Notes: generated by a model from the sequence alone, not told the origin. A stretch of 64,000 bases of DNA from Metarhizium brunneum (GCF_013426205.1 NC_089427.1:2108001-2172000), one strand, 5' to 3'. Counted from the stretch's first letter, positions 34,324 through 45,845 are shown. Made by a program: numbers and translations.

Positions 34324-35574
34324 TTAGCTCATGCCCTCCATGAACTCTACACGATCGAGAAGCATCTGTCTATAGCCCATGTACTCTTTCAATCCCTCCC
34401 ACTCTGGCCCCGTCTCCTCACCGTGTCTCCAGGGCTCTTGGAAACCCCATGCACAGGCGACCTTGTCCAGGGCAGCGCGTTCATCTTCTCGTAGCCACCT
34501 GTATCGTAGTGGTGTCCCGGGAGCCCATGTAACTCGTTTCATTTGGTCCTTGTTGCTGAGTTTGGCAATGACACCCAGCGATCCTACAACGAAGAAATAA
34601 CCCGAGATACCAGCGACACCAATTCCAGTGGCGGTACTAATGTCCATAGTGTTTTGCCAGTAGGCTGCGTAGGCGGTCGACAGGCCGAATATACCAAAGG
34701 GTAAGGTGACAAGACCAATTGCCGGGGCGGTGCCGTGGCGTATTAATTTCTGGCGTTTGAATGCTGGGACGGTGTATGCTGCTTCGATGATACCTAGCGA
34801 GGCATCTAGGTTTTTGGCGTCAATGGCTGTCTGAAGAGCCGTGGCGGCGACCCCTTCCTCAATAGCTCGTGATGCGGCATTGGGGTTCGGCTGGACGTAT
34901 TGAATCTGGCCGTCTTTCACCACGGGCTTGGGCTTGGAAGCATAGAGTTCCAGCACGGATGGGAGAGACTCGGGACGGCCCAGCTGCGATTGGATCTGGA
35001 CATAGGTCTCGAGAAATTCAGGGGTCATCTCGACGTTGGGGTGTGTGATGATGGTATATGCTGAGTATGATATTCTGTTGACTGCTTCTTGGATCTTGGC
35101 TTCGACTGGTATCCTTGCGCCAGTTCGCTCGGCGCCCAGAGCAACCAGTTTTGATGCAGAAGCTTTAGACTGCGCTTCTGCCCGCTTCAGCTGAGGATGG
35201 AGGGCGGATGCGGCGCGGAGGCATGATTCGAGAGCGGCATTGGTCAACTGGACAGCCGGGATGCCATCGACAGAGAAGAACTTTTTTTTGCTGTCCTCAG
35301 CTACCTGGGCGAGGGCCGCAGGGTCGGTGATGTGCGCCGGTGCCTTGGAGGGTTGGGTCCGTCTCACGTATGAAGACTGGGCGTGGTCTCCTGTGACATT
35401 ACTTGCCGCTGTCGATGACCATCGCGGCGCGGATGTCGTCCGCCCCAGCTGCCTCGAAACACCAGCGCATCGGGCGGACCATCGCACGCCAATGGGTTGT
35501 TTGGACGCTTGTGACTGAGTGAAGGCACAAGAGTCGCAAACAAAGCCGATGTGTCTAGGCGTCGCGCGTCTCAT
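34324..35574 (-). CDS. Putative mitochondrial membrane protein, fungus-specific
   Basis: A single exon of 416 residues. The first 60 residues are rich in Arg, Ser and Ala with few acids, as in a mitochondrial presequence. A helical middle follows, with a segment ITHPNVEMTPEFLETYVQIQ that looks like tandem helical hairpins. Two hydrophobic helices come next (LVTLPFGIFGLSTAYAAYW and TGIGVAGISGYFFVVGSLGVI). The conserved C-terminal tail is RVTWAPGTPLRYRWLREDERAALDKVA with AWGF. I recognise the general type of conserved ascomycete mitochondrial protein but cannot give a function. The helical middle before a membrane anchor would suit a role at the inner membrane. It is divergent from the verprolin gene. 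Confidence 0.7.
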   Translation of the reverse strand: MRRATPRHIGFVCDSCAFTQSQASKQPIGVRWSARCAGVSRQLGRTTSAPRWSSTAASNVTGDHAQSSYVRRTQPSKAPAHITDPAALAQVAEDSKKKFFSVDGIPAVQLTNAALESCLRAASALHPQLKRAEAQSKASASKLVALGAERTGARIPVEAKIQEAVNRISYSAYTIITHPNVEMTPEFLETYVQIQSQLGRPESLPSVLELYASKPKPVVKDGQIQYVQPNPNAASRAIEEGVAATALQTAIDAKNLDASLGIIEAAYTVPAFKRQKLIRHGTAPAIGLVTLPFGIFGLSTAYAAYWQNTMDISTATGIGVAGISGYFFVVGSLGVIAKLSNKDQMKRVTWAPGTPLRYRWLREDERAALDKVACAWGFQEPWRHGEETGPEWEGLKEYMGYRQMLLDRVEFMEGMS

Positions 35575-36379
35575 CGTGGGCGAGATGGCCTATCGGCGGG
35601 CAATGCACGTCGGGATTGCGATTGGGATGGTCGTTGACTGGAAGCTGTTGGGAGTTGGATCTATTAAATTTCAATTCATCCGGCAGGGACTCTCCTTCCA
35701 TTGGTGCTTCCATCGATGCCCCACCGGTTGGCTTGAAAGCTGGCAAGAAGGAACATTTGAACCGGCTGGCGTGATATTCGGCGGAATGAAGGTAACATAA
35801 CTCTCATGGACAGAAAACAAACCTGCGACACTCTCAGATTCAAATATACCGGTTGATGCATATTTGTTCGCTTGCTTCATCGCATTGTTCCAGAGCACTT
35901 TGTTGGATCCTTTGTTCGCCAAGTACTACTACAAGCCAGCAATAGCCCGGGAAGCGGGGCCGTGGGCAGGCACTGACAGTGGCTCAGCCCAGGTTAGGTG
36001 CGTAAACTTGCCTGCCAACTGGGACTTGGCAAGACCGCATTCCCCAACCACGGATGACGAAACATTTGAACCGTCAACCTTGTGCATGCTCCCACAACGG
36101 CTGCGAGGACGCCGTGCCATTTAACCTCACCTCAACACCAAGGCGTTTCTGCGACCTTTCTGTACCGCTTCCACCGACCCCGATTTTCCACAACTCTCTT
36201 GCGACTCTTTTGGGTCCAGAAACGGCTGCTTTGAAGCAGCAGGCTGCTCGAGTCTTCACATAGACGCTGGCCAGCCTCGGACGGTCTTCTGCCCCCCGCG
36301 CTGCCTCTGCATTTCTCGGCAGCATCCCGGCCTTGAATTCGACATTGCGATACATAGATATCCAGATTCAGCATAAAAG
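35575..36379. promoter_or_regulatory. Divergent promoter region
   Basis: 805 bp between the mitochondrial protein gene and verprolin. No gene. The last 130 bp before the verprolin start is C/T-rich leader sequence. Confidence 0.45.
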
Positions 36380-37660
36380 ATGCCGGCACCACCTCCTCCA
36401 CCTCCTCCACCACCACCACCCGGAGGAGCACCTGCGGGACGGCCTCCTGCTTCTGGGAATAGAGTATGTCGTTCACTGTCCTGATTCTGTTCATTGCAGC
36501 TAATTATCTATCAGAACGCCCTACTATCAGATATCCAGAAAGGAAGGTCCCTAAAGAAGGCTGTTACAAATGATCGATCTGCACCAGATGTTGGGAAGAC
36601 ATCATCTGGTGGTGGTCCTGTGCTTGGAGGAGCGCCAGCAGTTCCTGGTGGGCTTGCACCGCCAGTTCCGGGAAACCGGGCGAGAAGCAATAGCGATCAA
36701 GGCTCTGGCCAGACAGCGAGCTCGGGAATGGAGTCGGCAGCGCCACAACTTGGTGGGCTATTTGCTGCTGGTATGCCAAAGCTGAAGAAGCGAGGCGGAA
36801 TAGACACGGGGGCGAATTCAGATGCCTCATATCTCTCGGACCCTGGAGAGTCGAGATCAGCGCCTAAACCTCCTGGTGCTCCAAAACCACCAAGTGGTGC
36901 AGCGCCTGCTATACCGGGACGTGGTCCTCCCATTCTCCCTCCTAGCGCAGCAGGCCACTTGCGCAAGATAACGCCCCTAGGAGGATCAAAACCTCCTCCA
37001 CCACCGATTGGTAAAAAGCCGCCGCCTCTGCCGACATCTCGAAAGCCTTCTTCAAAAGCTATTCCCCCAGCTGCTCCTGCGCCGACACCACCTCCGCCTC
37101 CACCGCCAGCCAGTGCAGCTCCTACTCCATCTGCTCCTCCGCCCCCTCCCCCTCCAGCATTATCTGCTGCGAGTCCAGCAGCACCTCCTCCTCCTCCTCC
37201 AGCTTCGGCTCCTCTTCGACCCTCGGGATCCCCAGCTCCTAGGACCCAAGCACCACACCCGCCTCCTCCGCCTCCTCCTGCCAACTCAGCGCCGATACCC
37301 ACCCACTCTCCAAGCTCCGCTCCTCCTCCGCCGCCGCCGAATGCAGCTCCGTCACCGCCTACATCGCAGTCACCACCGCCGCCGCCGCTGTCAAGAAACC
37401 GGGGCCCTTCTCTTATACAATCTATGCTAGATCCTAGCTCATATACCCTGTCTGCGAATGGCGGTGGCTCGCCGAGCCCAAGCCGAAATCCATCGCATTC
37501 TCCCTCTCCTAGCATTGGAGGAAGGTTCATAGTCAACGATTCAAGGTGGCAATTCAAGGATGAGAGCTTGTTGCCCAAGCCCAGAGACTTTCGCGGAGGG
37601 CCGAAGAAGTATAGGGCGGGCAGAGGTAGCAGTGTGCCATTGGACTTGAATGCGTTATAG
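36380..37660 (+). CDS. VRP1: Verprolin / WIP-like actin regulator
   Basis: Exons 36380-36463 and 36515-37660 give 409 residues. Exon 1 codes a short polyproline start and a GGAPAGRPP segment. Exon 2 opens with a WH2 actin-binding motif (NALLSDIQKGRSLKKAVTNDRS). A long proline-rich region follows with many PPPPP blocks, ligands for SH3 and profilin domains. The C-terminal GGRFIVNDSRWQFKDESLLPKPRDF resembles the WASP-binding end of WIP/Vrp1. The protein would link WASP (Las17) and type I myosin to actin at endocytic patches and the hyphal tip. The intron falls directly before the WH2 helix. The opposite strand has a long glycine-rich open frame that is only a shadow of the proline codons. Confidence 0.88.
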
Positions 37661-38014
37661 GAGAGTAGAAAGTTGGAATCAATGAACGAACCATTTTGGT
37701 GTACAATTAGCATGCTTGGTTCCAGAGAGCATCCAAGTAGTATGGGCCATGATGAGTTGACATGTTATGAACGGTGCTTCCACATATTTTTTCAAGCCAC
37801 GGGCGCGCTCAGCATTTTTGGTCGACATTTGCTGTCCCCGAGTGCACAGTGATCAAACGAAAAGTAGAAAAGTATTTATATATATTGAAAAAGATTAACA
37901 GCTTCTGGATGCGTAGAAAAGATTTCTTCTATACAAGTCACACTATGCGTAATATAGTACATTTTAACTTCTCCCGTCATACATGTTGTAAAAGTACACG
38001 AGGCCTGCCAGGGT
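37661..38014. other. Convergent intergenic region
   Basis: 354 bp between two gene 3' ends, AT-rich near 37860-37990. Nothing else recognised. Confidence 0.5.
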
Positions 38015-38681
38015 TTACATGGACTTCAAGTAGTTCGCCTCCTTAATCTTGGCCTTTCTCTCCTTTCGCATAGCCCTCCTGAGCTCTTCTCTCTTCTCAG
38101 CAGCCGCAATATTATCAGAAACACTGCCGCCTTCTTCGCCCGGCAGATTAATCGACTGGTGCTGAATGGGAATCTTTGGGGTCAAAGCAGCGAGGTTTCC
38201 TTCGGCAAGAAGCTTGGCCTCGAGGGCCTTCTGGCGCTTGGCCGCCAACTTTCGCTGTTTCTTGGATTTGGCTATTCGAACAAATGTTAGCTTTATTTCG
38301 ACGAATTCGAAAGGGACCTCGGAAGCTAGTGCGAGGCCAGTTCTGGGCCAACATACAGAATTCGTCTCCGGCATTTTCGTCAGCTGCGTCCGCGCCATTC
38401 TTCATCACGTCAAGACACGACCACAGCCACCCGGGGTATTCCTCATCTTTCTTGGCGACGGGGTCCTGGCCGCCCTTGTTGTAGTTCAATCCGGCTAGGA
38501 TTGTGCCCTCGGTGCAAATTGATCGTGGTATCGACGATTCCTTCGCGAGGGCACCTGCGTCGGTTACAGGTGTTGACAGCTTGGGCTCAGCAGCGCGTGA
38601 TTGCGCCGATGCGGAAAATTGCCGTAGTAGCGGTAGCCTTTGCCTTGCGGCGGCTGCGCGAATGCACCTTGTGCAGAGCAT
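38015..38681 (-). CDS. MRPL37: Mitochondrial large ribosomal subunit protein mL54
   Basis: Exons 38681-38357 and 38271-38015 give 193 residues. The N-terminus (MLCTRCIRAAAARQRLPLLRQFSASAQSR) is a typical cleavable mitochondrial presequence. The core, with STCTEGTILAGLNY-like sequence (here SICTEGTILAGLNYNKGG), DPVAKKDEEYPGWLW and, after the intron, SKKQRKLAAKRQK, matches the mL54 family (yeast Mrpl37). It belongs to the mitochondrial ribosome large subunit. The tail is basic and helical (RRAMRKERKAKIKEANYLKS). The intron (38356-38272) is GTATGT...AATAG and phases exactly. Confidence 0.88.
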
Positions 38682-39146
38682 GGTGCTGGTTTTTTTTTCT
38701 CTTTGACGGTTGGCAGTTATAGGTGTGATGGAGACAAGGCTTGGAGGTTTCGGTGGTGGGAGCCAAAATTTAGCACGGCCAGGTACGTGCAGGTTGGGCC
38801 AATGGGGGTGTGGCCAGCGCAACAGGCACGCAGCCTCGTCACTTTTGCGCATGACCACATGCAGTTACAGCACGGCGACAGCAGACTTGCTGCCCCTTCA
38901 ACAGAAAGTGTAAGTTTGTAAAATAATGACAATGTCTAATGGAGTTCCATTAATTCCCGATATATAGATATATACATACACGCACACTCGTACAGGATCC
39001 AAGTGCTGCTTCTGGTCAATGCCCTCGGGGCCCTTCTCCTTACTTAGATTGGACTACCACTTGTACATCTCTGTTTGTTTGTTTGTCCATTTGAAGCTCC
39101 TCTTTTACAATCCCCAGCACCCAGTGTGCCATTTCTGAGGCTTCTC
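38682..39146. other. Intergenic
   Basis: 465 bp: promoter of the mL54 gene and 3' region of the complex I gene. A short TATATAGATATATACATACAC run lies near 38960. Nothing else seen. Confidence 0.5.
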
Positions 39147-39592
39147 CTAAGAAGAAAATCGAGCGCCGCCGTTAATCTTGGCCATCTTGTCAGCAATGTG
39201 GGTTTTTGCAGCAATATCGAGCTCCTGGTCTTTTTGTTCGAGGTAATTTTGTTGCAAGAATTTGGTTCCCTTGACCTTGTTCGTAGCAAGCATCCGCAGG
39301 TATTTCTCTGCGCGCCCATGTGGTCAGCGTATACTCTCCTGGTTCCGAACACCCCAGCCCACTTACCTCGCAACTCGCCGCAGTTCTCTAAGTGGTTAAC
39401 ACCCTCGCGCATGTAGCACTTGCCCAGTTCTTCTCCAACAAGCCGGGTCTTCATGGCGCCGACCCATTGTTCTCTGATAATGGCATCTTCGGCGGCCTTG
39501 AAGGCCTTGGTGTCGTCGTAGTCGACGCCGTTGAAGGTCGGCGCAACATTGGGTTTCTGGCTCTTAAAGAGCTCGGATTCTGGTGTCGGCAT
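39147..39592 (-). CDS. NADH:ubiquinone oxidoreductase subunit of the NDUFB10 (PDSW) type
   Basis: Exons 39592-39367 and 39307-39147 give 128 residues. The family block is clear: REQWVGAMKTRLVGEELGKCYMREGVNHLENCGELR, whose cysteines are those of the double-Cys helix hairpin. It continues after the intron with EKYLRMLATNKVKGTKF and a helical C-terminus. The subunit belongs to the membrane arm of mitochondrial complex I. I chose the ATG at 39592, which gives the usual MPTPESELF-type start. The frame stays open 60 codons further up to another ATG at 39772, with an Arg/Ser-rich sequence like a presequence. That is unexpected for this subunit and is treated here as leader sequence. The intron (39366-39308) is GTAAGT...GCAG. 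Confidence 0.85.
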
Positions 39593-40072
39593 ACTGACAG
39601 ATACACCTGGGTCTCCTTTTGACGTGGTAGAGGCCGTCGATAAGGGAAACGTTCTTCGACGGCGGCAAGAAATTGCAATCTGCAGCTCACGAAACAGACG
39701 GTAGGTATTACCAAGAAGAGAGTTCGATTCGGCCGTAATGAATGCACGCCTAAATCTTAAGGCAACAAGCATCTACAGGGTATCTAGGTACGTACCGTCG
39801 ACTTTTCACCGCCTTTGGTTTTGACCCACAATTTGGCTGGCGAAAAGGCAGGAAAAAAAAAAAATCTACACCGCGCTGCGCGGCCCAGCCTCCAGCGGGA
39901 AGGGAAAAAAAGTAGAAAACCATAGCTGGGCCTGCCCACCCTCCATTTTTTTCATTCTCTCTCCATCACGCATTTCCTGGGCCTTTGCATCAATTTTGCA
40001 ATCCGGTTCCCATTTTCACTCTACTTACTACTACTTTTTTGTTCTACTCATTCTTTTAAAAGAACATATACG
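39593..40072. promoter_or_regulatory. Divergent promoter region
   Basis: 480 bp between the complex I gene and the nucleolin-like gene. It has two poly-A runs (near 39855 and 39905) and a long pyrimidine-rich leader before 40073, common in highly expressed fungal genes. Confidence 0.45.
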
Positions 40073-41721
40073 ATGGCCAAGTCAAAGACCAAGGAGAGCA
40101 AGAAGGCTGACGCCGCTCTAGCCACTGTTAAAAATGCTGGTGTTACGAAGGCTTCCCAGTCCACCAAGTCCAAGTCCAAGGATATTGCCAAGACTGCCGC
40201 TAAGAAGGTAGTCAAGGAGAAGGACGCCCCTGAGAAAAAGAAGAAGAACAAGAAGGTCGTCGAACCTGAGTCTTCTGAGTCATCTGACTCTGAGAGTGAA
40301 AGCGACTCTGCCTCTGATAGCCCCGACTCTGAATCCGAGGCTGAAAAGAAGCCTGCCGTCAATGACAAGGCCAAGGCGAAGACTAAGAAGGCCGATTCTG
40401 AGTCCGAGTCCGAGTCTGAAGCTGATTCTGAGTCCGAGTCTGATTCTGACAGCGAGTCCAAGGAGGAGACCAAGAAGCCTGCCACCAACGGCAAGGCCAA
40501 GGCCAAGGCCGCTGCGTCTGAGTCGGATTCTGATTCCGACTCTGACAGCGAATCCACTGATGAGGCCGCCAAGCCTAAGGTTAATGGTAAGGCCAAGGCT
40601 GAAGCTGGCGACTCGTCAGATTCCTCTGACTCTTCCGACTCTGAGGAGGAGAGCGATGACAAGGCCACTGCCAAGGTTGGTAGTTTCTACTACTTCGTTT
40701 TACACGATATTGAACTAACCCGCTTGTAGAAGGCTGCCGACTCTTCTGATTCGGAAGAAGATTCAGACGATAGCGATGACAGCGAAGACGACTCTGAAGA
40801 GTCTGGCGAGTCTAAGACCAAAACTGAGGATGCCTCTACCTCTAAGAAGCGCAAGGCTGATGAGGAAATCGACGCCACCCCAAAGAAAGCTAAGACTGAT
40901 GGCGCTCCCACTTTGTTTGCCGGCAATCTGAGCTGGAACATTGACGACAACGCCTTGACCGAGGCCTTCAAGGAGTTCGAGGGCTTAGTCGGTGCTCGTG
41001 TTGTCACTGACAGAGACGGCGGCCGTAGCCGTGGCTTCGGATACGTCGACTTTGAGACACCTGAGGCCGCCACCAAGGCTTACGAAGCTATGCAGGGCTC
41101 TGAGCTGGACGGCCGTCCGCTTAACCTCGATTACGCCAACACCCGGCCTGCCGAGTCTAACCCCCGTGACCGTGCTACGGACCGTGCCAAGAAACACGGC
41201 GACTCTGTCAGCCCTGAAAGCGAGACTCTCTTCATTGGCAACTTGCCCTTCGACACCGACCAGGAGACTGTCCGTCAGTTCTTCGCCGAGGTCGCCGAGG
41301 TCACCAGTGTTCGCTTGCCTACCGACCCGTGAGTCATATCTTAACTTGGTTGCATTGATGTCAATCTGAAACTAACTGTTCTTGTAAAAGTGACTCTGGA
41401 AACCTAAAGGGCTTTGGTTATGTTTCCTTCAACTCGGTCGAGGACGCCAAGACTGTCTTCCAGCAGTTGAATGGTGCTTCTCTGGGCAACGGCAGAATGT
41501 CTCGCAGCGTGCGTCTTGACTTTGCCAGCAGCCGTCCTCAGCAGAGTGGTGGTGGCTTCGGTGGTGGTCGCGGTGGACGTGGAGGACGCGGAGGCCGCGG
41601 AGGTCGCGGCGGTGATCGTGGCCGTGGCCGTGGCCGTGGAGGCGGTCGTGGTGGTTTCGGCTCCGGTGCCAACCGAACTGCTCCTTCCAGCTTCTCCGGC
41701 ACCAAGATGACCTTTGACTAG
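40073..41721 (+). CDS. NSR1: Nucleolin-like nucleolar RNA-binding protein (Nsr1/Gar2 type)
   Basis: Exons 40073-40675, 40730-41328 and 41391-41721 give 510 residues. Residues 1-75 are Lys/Ala-rich. From about 80 to 225 acidic Ser-Glu/Asp tracts alternate with short basic KAKAK blocks, as in nucleolin. Two RNA recognition motifs follow: RRM1 from about 260 (LFAGNLSW, RGFGYVDF) and RRM2 from about 367 (LFIGNLPF, KGFGYVSF). The C-terminus is an RGG/GAR domain with repeats of RGGRGG and RGRGRG. The family acts in pre-rRNA processing and 40S assembly in the nucleolus. Introns are GTTGGT...TGTAG and GTGAGT...AAAAG. The second acceptor is A-rich but restores the RRM2 sequence exactly. A reverse-strand serine-rich frame over exon 1 is a shadow. 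Confidence 0.92.
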
Positions 41722-43060
41722 AGAAAGCAAATATGTACCTGAGGGCTATCAGTGGGTTTTCGGATAAGTGGGCTGTCGTATTCGACACAACTTGGCGGCT
41801 ACGTTCTTGAGACTAGCCTGTGGGCTTTGAGGGGTCGTTTCGTGCAATCGAAGCGGCAGTAGACCTGTGGGCATGTACACTTGTTTCGTGGGCTCGTGGC
41901 TGTCACAATATTTCCTTCGCTTTGTGAAGAAAACATCTGTGCGCTAGGTGGCATTACTTTGGCTTTTTGATGGCGGGCAATTCGAGAACTTGCGTCGTTT
42001 TTACGACATGCATCCATACCAATGGGATTCTGAGGGACTTTGACGGGCTTATTCAGGGGGACGGTATCGTCGCTTGCTATCCAGCAATGAGACGAACTGA
42101 TCCCTTTTGGGTTCGCACGAAAGACTTCTGAGGGACCTGGGGGCTCCTGCAATTGCAAACTTGAAGCTTGTGAGTTGACGTGATGTCGCAACATCCATGC
42201 CAATACCACCCTGGAAGCTGTCGTATGAAATTTGTTTCCTTTATTGTCCCCCCTTTGCTGTAATTCTCTTGAGGTGAGTAATCTACATTGAGTGGCCCGA
42301 ATCATTTCATAGATCTTTGGCGTTAGGCCTAGGAAAAGTAATACATTTTCGTTTATTACTACTGTGCACACTTGTGTGTGAAGTGAGCCGTTGCATCATA
42401 GAGCGACGAGGTGTGGTGGATTTAGGTCTACGTTTTGTAATTTGCCACTGGGAAACCTGACCAGGTTGACTCACGCGGAACCAAGTGAATGAGTATGAGG
42501 CCAATGCTTGTTCAACTACCTAGGCAAATTATTCCGATCTTGGAGGGCCTTGGAATTTCATCGGCAGACCTCCCTACGTCAACATGCAGTCGTAATTCAA
42601 TCATTTCGCTAAATCGTTAAGCCAGACTTGATTTCATCCACAGTAACGGCTCGATTTCCCATGTCTTCGTAACCAAATCATTAAATCCTAGTAACTTTGA
42701 TGCCGATTCCTTGATAAATGCAATCCCAGAGTACGAAGTAGATGTCGACCGGATACTGTGTATTTCCTTCCAGCAGCGAGGGCTGCAACGATCTCTCTCC
42801 CTCCACCAGGCTCTGGAAGCGCCTAGGAATTACCCTGTCATCGGATTGTCGATAGTGCTTTGCCAGGGGGCCTTTAGTGGTGATAAATGTATCGATCAGT
42901 ACGAATTGCCCACTGATCTCGATCCTTGACAGACACATCGTTGTAGTCTTCGCTGTTTTAAGGGAACGGTATGAAACTGGCCGTGCTCCGGGGACATACA
43001 TATGTATATATATGTGTATAGGTATGACCACGCCCCGTTTTTTCGGGTCAGCTATACTTA
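41722..43060. other. Convergent intergenic region of 1.3 kb
   Basis: Lies between two gene 3' ends, yet is long. Frames on both strands are short and lack domains. A CATATGTATATATATGTGTATAGG stretch sits at about 43000-43022. Nothing supported. Confidence 0.45.
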
Positions 43061-44365
43061 TTAGGCCTGGGCCACGATGCTCTTGCTAACGGCTCCAGCT
43101 CCCCATCTCAGTCGTCTGAGACCACCAGAGCTTCGCATCACTTCGCGTCCAGTATGAGACGTTTCGTTGGCAACACTCATACTGGCAGATAAGGCGTCCT
43201 GTGCTTCTTGACGGCCAACCTCACGTCCAATAACATAGCCAGCTCCGAACCCAACCACGGAGACGAGAACAACGACACCAGCGCTGACCACCCATGTCAA
43301 AAGGGTGGGCGAGATAAGGGTCGCCTCGTCGGAGCCAACTACAACTTTCTTCTTCTTACTTGCCCTGGGGCTCCGCCCCGCAGAGCCAGATCTCTTTGAT
43401 TTGTCGGCTTGTCCGGTTGTCCCTGTCGGTGATCTTGCAGGCGACCTTCGCGTTCGCGGAGACACTGCAGTGACTGGTCGTGGCTGGGAAGGTTCTTGCG
43501 CCAATTCAGATTCAGGCACAAGTCGAAGTTCCATGGGTTGGTCGCTCGGGCCGACGCGCACGCCATTACGTGAGGCCCGCCAAGTTTCGGCCTCTTCCTT
43601 TGACTTTGGTAGACCGCGCGCGGCATTCGCGCAAGACAACAACGTTGTAAGGGATGCCCGTAAATCTTCGTCGTTGTCTTCGCGAACCGAGGGCGACATG
43701 AATGATGGCCCGTCGCGGTGGACGCGGGTCTGCGACCGATGGGAGAAGGACGGCCGAGTAAATCCGCTATGCGGATGAGGCGGCATGCTCGACGCAGCAG
43801 ATTGACTTCTTTGAGGAGCACCGGCGGGAGGGTGCGAGAATGCATTTGGCTGTGGGCGAAACACGGGTCTATCAGAAACACGGCCAAGGGCAGTCGCATC
43901 ATCGCCGTCCGAATCCGAGTCGGCATCCGAGGCCTCACCCGCATTCCCAGACGCTGCAGGGTGGACATTTTCAGTTGAACTCGTCAACAGGCGATCATCT
44001 TCGCTTTCGCTCTCGTCATATTCCTCTTGGCTGCTCGCGCCTGCAGCGTGTATGGCCGTTTGCTGGTGAGGCACCGATCGAGCGGAGGTCTGTAAGCGAC
44101 GGCGGCGGTTGTACGGACCTCGGACCCGCAGGCCGGTGGTGACGATTTCATCTCCGATGCTAGACAAGGACGAAGATGACGGCTGGGAGGCAACTTCAAC
44201 CCAAGATTCTGCGGCTGTTAGATGAAACGACGACGGGCAGGTTGATGGTGAGACTATACCTTCAAATCGACGCGGATGCGGTAAGCCGGGACTGGATCTG
44301 GAAGGGCCTGGCTGCGACACGGTGCCCGGCGGTCCCTTGTTAGACTGGGTAGTGTTTCCATCCAT
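43061..44365 (-). CDS. Conserved ascomycete protein with one C-terminal membrane helix
   Basis: Open from the ATG at 44365 for 434 residues. A 45-bp stretch (44259-44215) has a GTATAG donor, a TCTAAC branch-like site and a CAG acceptor. Removing it gives 419 residues and a smoother junction (RRFEAAESWVEVASQPSSSS), so it is probably an intron even though it can be read through. The protein is low in complexity: Ser-rich start, acidic Ser/Asp tracts, Arg/Pro stretches, then a basic KKKK patch and one hydrophobic helix (LLTWVVSAGVVVLVSVVGFGAGYVIG) with a short tail after it. This is a tail-anchored or single-pass layout. I do not recognise the family. Function is unknown. Confidence 0.65.
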   Translation of the reverse strand: MDGNTTQSNKGPPGTVSQPGPSRSSPGLPHPRRFEGIVSPSTCPSSFHLTAAESWVEVASQPSSSSLSSIGDEIVTTGLRVRGPYNRRRRLQTSARSVPHQQTAIHAAGASSQEEYDESESEDDRLLTSSTENVHPAASGNAGEASDADSDSDGDDATALGRVSDRPVFRPQPNAFSHPPAGAPQRSQSAASSMPPHPHSGFTRPSFSHRSQTRVHRDGPSFMSPSVREDNDEDLRASLTTLLSCANAARGLPKSKEEAETWRASRNGVRVGPSDQPMELRLVPESELAQEPSQPRPVTAVSPRTRRSPARSPTGTTGQADKSKRSGSAGRSPRASKKKKVVVGSDEATLISPTLLTWVVSAGVVVLVSVVGFGAGYVIGREVGRQEAQDALSASMSVANETSHTGREVMRSSGGLRRLRWGAGAVSKSIVAQA

Positions 44366-45670
44366 GATGGCAAAGTTGGGCTTTATTTGTTATTGTATGC
44401 GAAGTAAGTGTGATTCGAAAAGACCAGAAATTTATGCTCGATGGCGAGGGCAACACTTGGTGATGCGATCAAAGAAGACGAACAGCCACCGTTCAGCGGT
44501 CGGCGAGCCCCGCCCGGCGGTCACTGGTGAGACGTGGGTGTCACTGTCCTATGAATGCACGTCTCGTCCGCAAAGGACAAAGAAGCTGTGAAGACGGTGG
44601 TTATTTTGGAAGAGTTGGAATGAAGGCCGGCGGAAAAGGCAGATGAGCTCTAGAGGGGGAAATCGAAGAGGGCGATAAGATAGGAGACGTTTATGGTGGT
44701 GCGAAGTCGGGAGGAAGTTGACAGCCAAGCATTAATCGAGGGAAGGTTCAAGGGACTTGCGGTACTTGCGGTACTTGCAAAGTGGTATTTCCGACATCTG
44801 GCCGCGCGTGCATAAGTGCGCGCCACTGCTCGACCGGTACTTGGCGCGCTGGTACACACCAGGTAGACCTATGGTTCGATCCCGCTTTTGGTGCTTAGTG
44901 GTTGAGCAGTTGAGCGGGTGGTGTCTGGTTGTTGTTGAGGTTGGGCAGCTCCGCTCTCGTCTCCCTGTTCTCTCGCTGCGAGTTATTTGACCGGACTTGA
45001 AGCCCAGATGCACAGCACAAGTGCGCAAGTGGCATGGCAGATGGATACAGATGGATACAAGTGCCTAGAGAAGCCCCTCATGGACATTGACTCGGGATCT
45101 GATGGTCACTGCTGCATGTGCGTACCAGGTCTTGGTACTTGCATGTCCCAATACCCATGTACACCGTCTGCACTGTATTTCCGCACCGTATCACGAGGCT
45201 GGTGCGACAGAAACCACTGGCACCGGTGCTAACACCACCACCGACGCGCCGGCACTACAGCGATGCAGCGGCGGCGGGCTTGGCCAGATACTCTGTACAG
45301 TGCGGCCAAGGCGAACAACAGCTCCAGATGTCATCAGCGGGCCACAACCCTGGCCAAACTCAACAGCGGTGAGCAGCCTCAAATCCGTGCCGGCACTTGC
45401 AAAACCAGACCGTTGACGCTTGCCCTTGTCCATCATCTGTCACTCGTCTGTCTGTCGTGCGACCATGGCGTCATGACCTCCAGGGCGGGGTTCTGCCCAG
45501 AATAAGCAATAAGAAAGAGGCCATGCGCCTCCATCCGCAGGCAACAATCAGTCTTCCATCTTGATGCTTGTCCAACAGGTCAGCGGCTGGCTGCCCCGCG
45601 TGGCGCGTAATGCGCCATGGCCGTGTTCTCGTGTCTGGTCGACGGTGCGTGTGATTGATTGATGGCACCA

Positions 45671-45688
45671 GTACGGAGTACGGAGTAC
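45671..45688. repeat. Tandem ACGGAGT motif
   Basis: GTACGGAGTACGGAGTAC: two copies of the 7-mer ACGGAGT in tandem. The same motif recurs through the non-coding DNA of the window. Confidence 0.7.
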
Positions 45689-45800
45689 ATATGTAAGCAA
45701 GACAGACAGTTGACGCTATCTTGTACCCACCGGGAAATCCATCACGTCTTGTGCGACGTTGAGAAGCGAGACTTGCCTTTTTTGCTCTTGTTATTGCTAT

Positions 45801-45845
45801 TATTTGTTTATTTGTTTATTTATTTATTCATTCATTCATCTATTT
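45801..45845. repeat. TTTR/TTCA tetranucleotide microsatellite
   Basis: About 45 bp of TTTG, TTTA and TTCA units in a row in non-coding DNA. Confidence 0.75.

Noticed and set aside
36697..37713. Long glycine-rich frame antisense to verprolin
   Set aside because: It mirrors the proline codons of the real gene; no start context, domain or homologous pattern.
40048..40674. Serine/leucine-rich frame antisense to the nucleolin-like gene
   Set aside because: Produced by the acidic Ser-Glu-Asp repeats read backwards.
44873..44883. GGTTCGATCCC, resembling a tRNA B box
   Set aside because: Flanking bases do not form a T stem, and no A box or acceptor stem is present.
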